The notes beneath the pieces were generated by a model, which searched no databases, was not told where the DNA came from, and saw nothing but the letters and a program-made list of their open reading frames with translations. This document shows, piece after piece, positions 1 to 6,665 of a stretch of 10,000 nt of DNA; position 1 is the first letter of the stretch; each line of letters starts with the position of its first letter. Position numbers and translations under genes: made by a program. The DNA comes from Penaeus vannamei (taxonomy: Eukaryota > Arthropoda > Malacostraca > Decapoda > Penaeidae). The stretch lies in assembly GCF_042767895.1 (NCBI RefSeq), contig NC_091590.1, positions 3,085,023 to 3,095,022 on the forward strand, in the 5' to 3' direction.

Positions 1-130
1 CCTCTTCCTCCTCCTCTTCTTCTTCCTCCTCCTCCTCTTCTTCCGCCTCCTCCTCCCCCTCCTTTTCCTCGTCTTTCTCCTCCTCCTCCTCCGCCAGATT
101 TTTTATGACACTTTCCTCCTCCTCCTCAAG
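1..130. repeat. TCC/CTT pyrimidine microsatellite tract
   Basis: The plus strand is almost purely C and T, built from mixed TCC and CTT trinucleotides. A short interruption of ordinary sequence lies near 92-112, after which TCC units resume. It has no coding character. The tract begins at the window edge, so its full length is unknown. Confidence 0.9.
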
Positions 131-332
131 GCGTTCTTACTCTGATCTTCTTTTTTCAAAGTTGTAATAACGAGATCTTCATGATTATTTACTGTTGTAA
201 CAATAGCGCACTTTACTTAGCAACTACGGCAACTTCGTAACTATGGCAACATTACAACTACTTTTTCTGGCTGTTATTCTCTCGTTTTGTCTTCTATTTT
301 ATCCTTCTTTTCGGTTTTGTCGGGTGTCCCCT
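131..332. other. AT-rich non-repetitive stretch, no gene seen
   Basis: This is ordinary-complexity, AT-rich DNA between repeat blocks. Stops occur in all frames, and I recognise no RNA gene or protein homology. It becomes progressively T/C-rich towards 332. A small tandem repeat at 222-261 is listed separately. Confidence 0.6.
222..261. repeat. 17-bp tandem repeat, about 2.4 copies
   Basis: The unit AACTACGGCAACTTCGT at 222-238 is followed by AACTATGGCAACATTAC at 239-255 and then by the partial unit AACTAC. The copies share the AACTAyGGCAAC core. The short length and sequence drift suggest an old, small duplication. Confidence 0.7.
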
Positions 333-427
333 CCGTTTTCTGTTGATGTTCCCGTTTTCTGTTGATATTCCCGTTTTCTGTTTGTATTCCCGTTTTCTGT
401 TTATTTTCTCGTTTTCTTTGACAATTC
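333..427. repeat. 19-bp minisatellite, five copies
   Basis: Units begin at 333, 352, 371, 390 and 409, each exactly 19 bp. The first reads CCGTTTTCTGTTGATGTTC. The CGTTTTCT core is kept in all five, while the second half decays from left to right (TTGATGTTC, TTGATATTC, TTTGTATTC, TTTATTTTC, TTGACAATTC-like). Divergence grows towards the pyrimidine tract on the right. Confidence 0.85.
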
Positions 428-742
428 GTTTTTTCGAGTTTTGCTTTCGTTTTGATTCCTTTCTCTTCTCTTTATTTTTCCTTTATGCTTTTCAGTTCTC
501 TCGTTCCTTCTTTACTCGCCTCTTTTCCTCTCCTCGCTTTGCATTCCTGTCTCTTGTCTCTTGTTTTCTTCCCCTCTTCCCCCTTTCTCTCTCCCCTGCT
601 CCCCTCCTCCCCCATACCCTCCCCGCCCCCTTCCCCCTTCCCCCTTCCCCCTTTCTCTCTTCCCGGAATTCCTCTCCCTCCCCCTTCCTCCCTCATATCC
701 TCCCCACCCCCCCTTCCCCCCCTCTTCCTGTCCCGGAATTCC
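428..742. repeat. T/C-rich to C-rich pyrimidine tract with a ~70-bp internal duplication
   Basis: The tract is T/C-rich at first and becomes strongly C-rich after about 575. Two degenerate tandem copies lie at about 594-672 and 673-742. Each contains a CATAyCCTCCCC-like segment, a run of CCCCCTT, and ends in TCCCGGAATTCC, which includes an EcoRI site. Open frames on both strands give P/L/S-rich or G/E/R-rich translations and are composition artefacts. Confidence 0.75.
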
Positions 743-849
743 CCGTCCTCCGGCACGTGTCATCTCCCCCGGACAAGGTCACAATCGGGAGCCGACACCG
801 TGGCGCCTCACGCTTTGAAAAGTCCCTCTCCGTGTCACCTGCTCTGCGA
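743..849. other. CpG-containing unique island at a pyrimidine-to-purine switch
   Basis: This is about 100 bp of higher-complexity, GC-rich sequence exactly where the pyrimidine-rich strand changes to purine-rich. It contains a CACGTG E-box hexamer at 754-759 and a CAAGGTCA nuclear-receptor-type half-site at 774-781. Short sites like these occur by chance, and no transcription unit is attached, so regulatory function is only a possibility. Confidence 0.4.
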
Positions 850-873
850 GGGGGGAGGGGGAGGGGGAGGGGG
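850..873 (+). other. Strong G-quadruplex motif
   Basis: One run of six G (850-855) and three runs of five G (857-861, 863-867, 869-873) are separated by single A residues. This fits the standard four-run G-quadruplex rule with the shortest loops, which is among the most stable classes known. Another G6 run follows within a few bases (near 879-884). The complementary strand would be an i-motif candidate. Confidence 0.8.
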
Positions 874-1260
874 TTGATGGGGGGAGTTGGGGAGGGTGGA
901 AGGGGTGGGTGGAGGGTGGAAGGGGGAAAGGGGTGAGGGAGGGTGGAAGGGGTGGTGGGGGAGGTAGGAGTGAGGGAGGGTGGAAGGGGAGGAGTGAGGA
1001 AAGGGTGGAAGGAAGGGGGGGAAAGGGAAGGTGGAGGGGGAGGAGTGAGGAGGGTGGAAGGAAGGAGTGAGGTGGAAGGGAGGTGAGGAAAAAGGGGGAG
1101 ATGGAGAAGGTAGGGGGAAGGGTAGGTGGAAGATGCAGAGGAGAATGAAGGGGATGAAGATGGAAGGGGAGAGGAGTGAGGGAGGGTGGAGGGGAGAGAG
1201 GAGGTGGAGAAGGTAGGGGAAAGGAGAGAGGGAAGATGGAGAATAAAAGAGAAAGGAAGA
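874..1260. repeat. G-rich purine minisatellite (GTGAGGGAGGGTGGAAGGGG-type)
   Basis: Degenerate repeats are built on the core AGTGAGGGAGGGTGGAAGGGG, seen around 936, 970, 1040 and 1178. Intervals are irregular and GGAAGGG spacers vary. A related segment with GGAGATGGAGAAGGTAGGGG occurs near 1098 and again near 1204. The strand is nearly pure A/G with scattered T. The complementary strand reads as a long P/L/S-rich frame that I regard as an artefact. Confidence 0.75.
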
Positions 1261-1384
1261 ATTTAGAGTTATTCTTCGCTTGTTGACAGACAGACGAAAA
1301 CTTGCATAGAAGAGATATGTAAATGTTCACTTACCAATCTCTTCTATTTACCATTGGCAAATAGAAGATAAAAGCATAAATGAA
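1261..1384. other. AT-rich island holding a near-perfect palindrome
   Basis: This is ordinary-complexity sequence between the purine minisatellite and the CAAA repeats. Its main feature is a quasi-palindrome at 1340-1368. TCTTCTATTT (1340-1349) pairs with AAATAGAAGA (1359-1368), the A at 1350 opposes C at 1358, and CCA (1351-1353) pairs with TGG (1355-1357). Thirteen of 14 positions pair around a single central T. No gene is recognised. Confidence 0.6.
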
Positions 1385-1770
1385 AACAAATGCGAATCAT
1401 ACGAACGCAAACCGATAAACCAAAAACAAAAGATTAAAAACAAGAATAAAGATGATAATAACATAACACAAACATACATACAACACAGAACAAAAAACAA
1501 AGACAAAAATCAAAACATACAAACATGCAACAACAAACAAACAAGCAAACAAACAAAGATGATAATCAGAACATACATACAAAAAACATACAAAACAAAC
1601 AGACAAAGCCAGTAATCAAAACATACATATAAAAACAAATAAACAAACAAACAAACAAAGCCAATAATCAAAACACAAACAAACAAACAAAGCCAATACT
1701 CAAAACATACAAACAAAACAACAACCAAAACAAACAAACAACCAAACACCGCCAATAATCACACACAGCG
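1385..1770. repeat. CAAA-type minisatellite with a GCCAATAATCAAAACATAC anchor
   Basis: A variable number of CAAA/ACAA tetranucleotides separate copies of an anchor resembling GCCAATAATCAAAACATAC. Anchors are visible at about 1507, 1561, 1608, 1660, 1692 and 1751, the last ones drifting to GCCAATACTC and GCCAATAATCACAC. CATACATAC runs follow several anchors. On the minus strand this gives frames rich in C, F, L and V that look membrane-like, but they only translate TTTG repeats. Confidence 0.8.
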
Positions 1771-1927
1771 ACAAACAGACACCAAGAGACGAGCCTAAAT
1801 TCACCGGCCTCTCGAGGGAGTCATGCCCGTGGTTAAAGAGGCGAGATTTTTATAGGCCTACTCTTGCCAGTTATCCGGTTAGGGAGAATCGGGTCGAGAA
1901 CGAGGCGGGGTTGGCTTGTAATTTGTG
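1771..1927. other. Unique island with a stem-loop and a Pol III A-box-like motif
   Basis: This is ordinary-complexity DNA. A stem of GGCGAGA (1840-1846) pairs with TCTTGCC (1862-1868), with one G-T wobble, around a 15-nt loop that contains the palindrome TAGGCCTA. TGGTTAAAGAGG at 1830-1841 fits the tRNA A-box pattern. A partial B-box-like GGTCGAGAAC lies near 1892, but no cloverleaf forms. This could be a relic of a tRNA-derived element or chance. Confidence 0.35.
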
Positions 1928-2265
1928 AGGGAGGGGGAGTGGGGAGTGGGTGGGGGGGGGAGGAGGGAAGTGGAAAATGGGGTGAGGGAGAAAGGGGTGG
2001 AGGTGAGGGAGATGGGGTGAGGAGGAGAGAAGGGGAAAATAGGGAGAGGATGGGAGATGGGGGGTAGGATTGGGGGATGGGGAGAGGGAGAAGGGAAGAG
2101 GGAAGAGAGGGGAGATAAAACTGGGGAGAGGCGAGAAGGAGAGAGAGAAAATAGGATAAGGGAGAGAGGAGAAGGAGAGAAAATTAGGATAAGGAGAAGA
2201 GGGGGAGGAATTGGGTAAGGAGATGAGAGATAGGAAGAAGAAAATAGAAAGTGAAATTCCTTACT
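1928..2265. repeat. Purine-rich tract with G-runs and a 35-bp duplication
   Basis: The tract is G-rich at the start, with closely spaced G runs including a G9 at 1952-1960 that make a second G-quadruplex candidate. It becomes GA-rich later. Two tandem copies of a GAGAGG-GAGAAGGAGAG-AAAATAGGATAAGG segment lie at about 2126-2163 and 2164-2196. No coding signal is seen. Confidence 0.75.
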
Positions 2266-2544
<279 letters not shown>

Positions 2545-2676
2545 TTAGCAAGCACAGGCCAGTATGTGTCTATATGCCCTCTCGTACACACACACAGTGG
2601 CGTGGGTGGACTCGCCCTCCATCATTCCCTTATTGAATCTGGCGTTAATATAAGAGCGGGCCGGTTATATCAGGGG
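2545..2676. other. Unique island between a pyrimidine and a purine tract
   Basis: This is ordinary-complexity sequence with a short CA repeat near 2587-2597. Near its right end ATATAA (2648-2653) and TTATAT (2665-2670) are inverted around a GC-rich 11-nt spacer. No gene is recognised. It again sits at a pyrimidine-to-purine strand switch. Confidence 0.5.
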
Positions 2677-2901
2677 AGAGGGAAAGAGAGAGAGAGAGAG
2701 AGAGAGGAGAGGAGGAAGAGGAGGGAGGAAGGAGGGAGGAGGAGGGGAGAAGGAGGGAGTAAGAGGGGAGGGGGGATGGGGTGGGAAAGAGGGAGAGAGG
2801 AGGAGAAGGCGAGGAGGGAGAAGGGAGGGGAGGAGAGAAGAGAGGGGAGGAGAGAAGAGGGGGGGGGGTGGAGACAGAAACGGAGACAGAGTGTCAGAGT
2901 A
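2677..2901. repeat. Purine tract with (GA)n and a G10 run
   Basis: A short GA dinucleotide array at about 2684-2706 leads into GGAGG/GAAGG-type purine sequence and ends with ten consecutive G at 2859-2868. The last 30 bp are mixed sequence leading to the TG repeat. Frames here give R/E/G-rich translations only. Confidence 0.85.
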
Positions 2902-2922
2902 TGTGTGTGTGTGTGTGTGTGT
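2902..2922. repeat. (TG)n dinucleotide repeat
   Basis: An uninterrupted TG/GT alternation of about ten units. Alternating purine-pyrimidine of this kind can adopt Z-DNA under supercoiling. It sits between a G10 run and an AT-rich island. Confidence 0.95.
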
Positions 2923-3029
2923 ATGTCTTTACACACTTGCACAATAATATTGTATAGTGTATGCATACATGTTTGCATATGAACATACAAGTGAACAATA
3001 CAGTATCCATTTCTATGTCTTCTCCTCTG
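2923..3029. other. AT-rich island with short palindromes
   Basis: This is AT-rich sequence of ordinary complexity containing the palindromes CAATAATATTG and GTATGCATAC and several CATA/TGCAT motifs. An ATG near 2957 opens a very long S/P/L frame into the next tract. I do not accept it as a gene, because everything after the first 20 or so residues is translated pyrimidine repeat. Confidence 0.5.
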
Positions 3030-3179
3030 TCTCCGTGTCATCTACCCTTTCCTCCTCCCGCTCCTCCTTCTCCTCATCCTCTTCCTCCTCCTTTCCTCCC
3101 TCTTCATTTCCTCCTCCTCCTCTTCTCCCTCTCCTTTCTCTCCCCCTTTTCCTCATCCTCCCTCTCCTCATTCTCCTTC
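3030..3179. repeat. Irregular pyrimidine tract leading into the ~200-bp array
   Basis: This is C/T-rich sequence of CTCCTCC and CTTCCTCC elements. It lacks the clear periodicity of the following block and may be a diverged first copy of it. Confidence 0.7.
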
Positions 3180-4004
3180 CCCATCTCCTCCTCCCTCTCC
3201 CTTTCCTCTCCCCCATCTTCTTCTCTCTCCTCCTCTTCCCCTTTCCTCCCTCTCCATTTCCTCCCTCTCCTCATCCTCCTTCCCCCTCTCCTCCTTCCCC
3301 CTCTCCCTCCTCTCCCTCCTCTCCTTCCCCCTCTCCCCCACCTCTTCCTTCCCTCTCCCCCTCTTCTTCTCTCTCCTCCTCTTCCCATCTCCTCCTTCCA
3401 CATCTCCTTCCCCCTCTCCTTCCCCATCTCCTCTCCTTCCCCCTCTCCCCCATCTTCTTCTCTCTCCTCCTCTTCCCTCTCCTCTTCCTCCTTCCCCATT
3501 TCCTCCTTCCCCCTCCCCTCCTCTCCCTCCTTTCCCTTCCCCCTCTCCTCTTCTTCGCCCTCTCCCCTTCTTCTTCCTCCCTCCCATCTCCTCCTTCCAC
3601 ATCTCCTTCCCCCTCTCCTTCCCCATCTCCTCTCCTTCCCCCTCTCCCCCATCTTCTTCTCTCTCCTCCTCTTCCCTCTCCTCATCCTCCTTACCCATTT
3701 CCTCCTTCCCCCTCCCCTCCTCTCCCTCTCCTTCCCTCTCTCCCCCTCTTCTTCCTCCTCCTCCCCCCCTTCTTCTCTCTCCTCCTCCCATCTCCTCCTT
3801 TCCCATCTCCTTCCCCTCTCCCTTCCCCATCTCCTCTCCCCCTCTCCCCCTCTTCTTCCTCCTCTCCTCTTCCCTCTCCTCATCCTCCTTACCCATTTCC
3901 TCCTTCCCCCTCTCCCTCCTCTCCCTCCTCTCCTTCCCCCTCTCCCCCCTCTTCTTCTCTCTCCTCCTCTTCCCCTTTCTCTCTTCTTTTTCCCCTTCTT
4001 CCAG
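3180..4004. repeat. Pyrimidine higher-order tandem repeat, ~200-bp unit, four copies
   Basis: Copies begin with CCCATCTCC at 3180, 3384, 3583 and 3787, giving intervals of 204, 199 and 204 bp. The second and third are the most alike. They share CCTTCCACATCTCCTTCC, then CATCTTCTTCTCTCTCCTCC, then a CCCATTTCCTCCTTCCCCC segment in the same order. The first and fourth are more diverged. The last copy runs out into TTCTTTTTCCCCTTCTTCCAG. Very long open frames on both strands (S/P/L or E/R/G/K) are explained by the absence of purines or pyrimidines needed for stops. Confidence 0.8.
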
Positions 4005-4090
4005 CCAATTGGGTCGCTGACTCAAGGAATGACGGACCCTATGTGTTTCATGTCCTCCATTACCCGGATCCTCCTTTCGCATGCTGGCGA
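4005..4090. other. Unique 86-bp island between giant pyrimidine and purine blocks
   Basis: Ordinary-complexity DNA is bracketed by about 970 bp of pyrimidine and 750 bp of purine. It starts with CCAATTGG (CCAAT box and palindrome, 4005-4012) and has TGACTCA, an exact AP-1 consensus, at 4018-4024. The junction on its left, TTCTTCCAG, resembles a splice acceptor. Two plus-strand frames are open across it, but neither gives a recognisable protein. Confidence 0.5.
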
Positions 4091-4841
4091 GCGGAAAAGG
4101 GGAAGGAGGGGAAGGGGGAAGAAGGGAGAAGGGGAAGGAGGGGAAGGGGGAAGGAGGGGAAGGGGAGGGAGGGACAGGGGAAGGGTTGGGAAGGAGGGAA
4201 GGAGGATGTGAGAGGAGTTGGGGAGGAGGGAGAGGGGTTGAAATAAGGGAGGAGGAGGGAGGTGGGGGATGGGGGAGAGGAGGGGAAGGTGGGGTGGGAG
4301 AAGGGGAAAGAGGGAGGGATGGGAAAGGAGGGAGGAGGAGGAGGAGAAGGGGGAGGGAGGGAGGGACGGGGAAGGAGGATGGGGGGGAAGGAGGGATGGA
4401 GGGATGGAGAGAGGGGGTTGGGAAGGGGGAAGGGGAGAAGGAGGGATGGGAAGGGTGAAGTAGGGATGGAGAAGGGAGGAGGGGAAGGGGAAAGGAAGAG
4501 ATGGAAGGGGTAGGGAGGAAGGGAGATAGTTGGAAAATTGAGAGAGAACGACAGGGTTGGAGGGGTATGAAGGGGAACGGAGGAGGGAGGGAGGAGGAAA
4601 GAAGAAAAGGGGGTAGGGAGGAAGGAGAAGGGAAACGGGGAAGAGAGGGAGGGAGTAGAGGGAGAAGGGAAACGAGGGAGGGAGAAGGAGGGAGAGAGAG
4701 AGTAAAAGGGACAGGGAAGGGGAAGGAGCAAGAGGATATTAGACTTTAGAAGGAGGACGAGGGAGAAGCGGGCAGGAGTAGGGGGTAAGGGAGGGGAAGG
4801 GGAGTTTTAGAAAAGGGAGAAATGGGGGGAAAGGGTGATTA
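4091..4841. repeat. Long purine (GGGAAGG/GGAGG) tract
   Basis: The tract is about 750 bp of A/G with few pyrimidines. It opens with a small array of GGGGAAGGAGGGG units (about 4098-4165) and continues as irregular GGGATGGAGG, GGAGGAGG and GGGAAACG-type elements. Many G-runs of three or more could allow G-quadruplexes. Open frames on either strand are G/E/R/K-rich or P/L/S-rich artefacts. Confidence 0.8.
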
Positions 4842-4858
4842 AGGGGTGTGTTTTTCAG

Positions 4859-5412
4859 TTCAGGATAGTAGCGTGAAGCAGAACGAGAGCAGTTATAGGG
4901 GGAAGAAGGAAAAAGGGGCGAGAAAAAAGAGGGAAGATGAAGGTTTTAAAGAAAGGAGGAAGGAGGAAGGAGGTTTTAAGGAAAGAAGGAAGACGGGGGA
5001 AGGTTTTAAAGAAAGTAAGAAAGAGGAGGAGGGTTGTAGGGAAGGGAGGAAGGTTTTAAGGAAGGAGTTAAAGGCTAGAAAAAAGGAGGAAGGTTCTAGG
5101 AAAAGGCGGAAGGAGGAGAGAGGAGGATGGAAGGTTGTGAAGAAAGAAGGAAGGAGGAGAGAGGTTGTAAGAAATAAGGAAGATTGCAAGGAAGAAGGTT
5201 GTGGGAAAAGGAGTAGAGTTGATGGGAGTCGAGCGGAGTTGAAAATGAGGGAGAGGGGGGGGGGTCGAGGGGGAGAAGAAGGGAGAGTTGTTGAAAATGG
5301 AAATACTATCTCGATTTCGATTCGTAGGAAGCTTGCCAGGAATATTGTGGGGCTTCGTAAAGAGGAGGAATATGAGGGAGGAAAAAAGAGGAATGGGGTT
5401 GTAGGAAGTTGA
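4859..5412 (+). other. Purine-rich open frame after an acceptor-like site (possible exon, weak)
   Basis: GTGTTTTTCAG ends at 4858, a plausible 3' splice site. From there one plus-strand frame stays open to a TGA at 5410-5412. The first codons give a mixed sequence (VQDSSVKQNESSYRGKKEK), followed by about 85 residues of GFKERRKEEG-type charged repeats. The last 45 residues are more varied (e.g. NTISISIRRKLARNIVGLRK). There is no in-frame ATG near the beginning; the frame starts after a TAA at 4840-4842, so it could only be an internal or last exon. I know of no homologue. The simpler reading is repeat DNA that happens to lack stops in this frame. Confidence 0.15.
4942..5204. repeat. Minisatellite with 10-bp-step spacing (GGTTTTAAAG anchor)
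   Basis: Anchors resembling GGTTTTAAAG or GGTTGTAAG recur at 4942, 4972, 5002, 5032, 5052, 5072, 5092, 5133, 5163, 5182 and 5197. They are separated by A/G-rich filler such as AAAGGAGGAAGGAGGAAG. Intervals are 30, 30, 30, 20, 20, 20, 41, 30, 19 and 15, so most are multiples of ten. The left half is the most regular. Confidence 0.8.
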
Positions 5413-5485
5413 GGGGATGAGGGGAGAAGTAGGGGTAGAGTTCCAGGGAGTTGTAGAAGAGGGTATTATGAAAGGGCACTGTTCT
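5205..5485. other. Purine-rich, moderately complex stretch
   Basis: This is mixed A/G-rich sequence with a G10 run at 5255-5264 and a short non-repetitive segment around 5290-5360 (ATCTCGATTTCGATTCGTAG). It carries the end of the open frame described at 4859-5412. No other feature is seen before the CT arrays begin. Confidence 0.5.
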
Positions 5486-5486
5486 A

Positions 5487-5533
<47 letters not shown>

Positions 5534-5552
5534 CTCTTTCTCTCTTTCTCTC

Positions 5553-5619
<67 letters not shown>

Positions 5620-5680
5620 TTTCCTCCCCCCCATCTCTCTCTCCCTCTCCTTCTCCCTCTCCTTCTCCCTCTCTTCGCCT
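5487..5680. repeat. Compound microsatellite (TC)n-(TTTC)n-(TCTCTTTC)n-(TC)n
   Basis: The order is a TC array at about 5487-5500, TTTC units at 5501-5532, an eight-base TCTCTTTC unit repeated about four times to 5568, and TC again to about 5605. Interrupted CT and TCTCCC/TTC hexamers then run to 5680. The TCTCTTTC unit looks like a hybrid of the two neighbours, as expected where two microsatellites expand into each other. Confidence 0.95.
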
Positions 5681-5961
5681 GTCGTTCACGTCTCATTCCT
5701 TCGTTATTTACTACGCGACGAGGGGAAAAGGAGTGAGTGAGGGGAAAGAGGGGATAAAGGGGGGAGGGGGATAAGGGATGATTTTCATGGGTTTTCATGA
5801 ATAGGACAACCATCATGGAACACTGGAGATCATCTTGGCTTGAATTGCCCTTGGAAAAAAATTGTTTATTTAAATTTTTGATTTTTTTCCCTTTTTTTGT
5901 CGAAAATCTTGGTTATTGTTGTTTTTGTCGATTGATCGTTGTTTGTTGTTATTAGTATGTG
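5681..5961. other. Mixed island, AT-rich and T-rich to the right
   Basis: A short purine patch (5718-5779) is followed by ordinary-complexity DNA. TTTTCATG occurs twice 10 bp apart (5782-5789 and 5792-5799). From about 5860 the sequence is T-rich with short T runs and GTT units. No gene is recognised. Confidence 0.5.
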
Positions 5962-5967
5962 AATAAA
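5962..5967 (+). promoter_or_regulatory. Candidate poly(A) signal AATAAA
   Basis: A canonical AATAAA is followed within about 10-40 nt by GT/T-rich sequence (TGTTTGGGAGGTTG, then TTCTTGTTGTTC), the usual arrangement of an animal cleavage site with its downstream element. It lies about 550 bp past the TGA of the weak open frame at 4859-5412. The hexamer is common in AT-rich DNA, so this is suggestive only. Confidence 0.2.
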
Positions 5968-6069
5968 ATGTTTGGGAGGTTGTTTATTAAGTGTTCTTGT
6001 TGTTCTTTGTTCAAAGCTGAGACCATATTGAATGTAGTTGCTGGAAGTTATTTATGTAGATAGTTATTA

Positions 6070-6665
6070 TTGTTGTTGTTGTTGTTGTTAGAGACTTTTA
6101 TTAGTGTTTGTTGTCTCTGTTGTTAGAGACTATTTTGTTAATGTTTGTTATTTCTCTTTAGAGACTGTTTTATGAGTATTTGTTGTTGTTAGAGACTTTT
6201 ATTAATGTTTGTTATTTCTCTTGTTAGAGGCTGTTTTATTAGTATTTGTTGTTGTTGTTAGAGACTTTTATTAATGTTTGTTATTTCTCTTGTTAGAGGC
6301 TGTTTTATTAGTATTTGTTGTTGTTGTTAGAGACTTTTATTAATGTTTGTTATTTCTCTTGTTAGAGGCTGTTTTATTAGTATTTGTTGTTGATGTTACA
6401 AACTTTTATTAATGTTTGTTATTTCTCTTGTTAGAGGCTGTTTTATTAGTATTTGTTGTTGTTGTTAGAGACTTTTATTAATGTTTGTTGTTTCTCTTGT
6501 TAGAGACTGTTTTATCATTGTTTATTGTTTCTCTTGTTAGAGACTTTTATTTAATGTTTGTTATTCCTCTTGTTAGAGACTGTCTCATCATTTTTGTTGT
6601 TTCTCTTGTTATTTAATGTTTGTTATTCCTCTTGTTAGAGACTGTTATACGAGTGTTTGTTGTGC
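6070..6665. repeat. GTTAGAG satellite: 34/35-bp monomers in 69-bp dimers
   Basis: Monomers starting GTTAGAG occur at about 6087, 6122, 6157, 6188, 6223, 6257, 6292, 6326, 6361, 6395, 6430, 6464, 6499, 6536, 6572 and 6634, with a truncated one near 6608. In the centre two types alternate strictly: a 35-bp form with GTTAGAGACTTTTATTAATG and a 34-bp form with GTTAGAGGCTGTTTTATTAG. Like types are exactly 69 bp apart five times in a row (6188, 6257, 6326, 6395, 6464). Flanking monomers are more diverged and the alternation blurs. GTT trinucleotides end the 34-bp form. Confidence 0.93.

Noticed and set aside
774..781. CAAGGTCA as an FTZ-F1/ERR-type nuclear receptor site
   Set aside because: The base before it is A rather than the preferred pyrimidine, and a single half-site is expected by chance. 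Mentioned only as a description of the island.
343..1330. Plus-strand 197-codon frame and minus-strand 183-codon P/L/S frame
   Set aside because: They translate a minisatellite and pyrimidine or purine tracts. The apparent hydrophobic start at 343 is the 19-bp repeat.
1397..1755. Minus-strand hydrophobic frames resembling membrane proteins (C/F/L/V-rich)
   Set aside because: They arise from TTTG and TGTATG repeats. Two frames give similar products, and the hydrophobic periodicity follows the DNA repeat.
1880..1890. Telomere-like TTAGGG
   Set aside because: It occurs as a single unit; there is no array.
2646..2655. TATA-box-like TAATATAAGAG
   Set aside because: No initiator, downstream gene or transcript evidence. 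The motif is part of a small AT inverted repeat.
3013..4082. Several overlapping minus-strand frames rich in E, R, G and K
   Set aside because: These are the complement of the same pyrimidine block. All three frames are open at once over long stretches, which is a composition effect.
2957..4246. Plus-strand frames of over 400 codons (S/P/L-rich) starting at 2957 and 2961
   Set aside because: Two overlapping frames are both open because C/T-only DNA cannot form stops. The translation is monotonous, and the periodicity follows the ~200-bp DNA repeat rather than a codon pattern.
6070..6665. CRISPR-like regular array
   Set aside because: Spacing is regular, but the whole 69-bp unit is repeated, so there are no unique spacers and no cas genes. 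It is a eukaryotic-style satellite.
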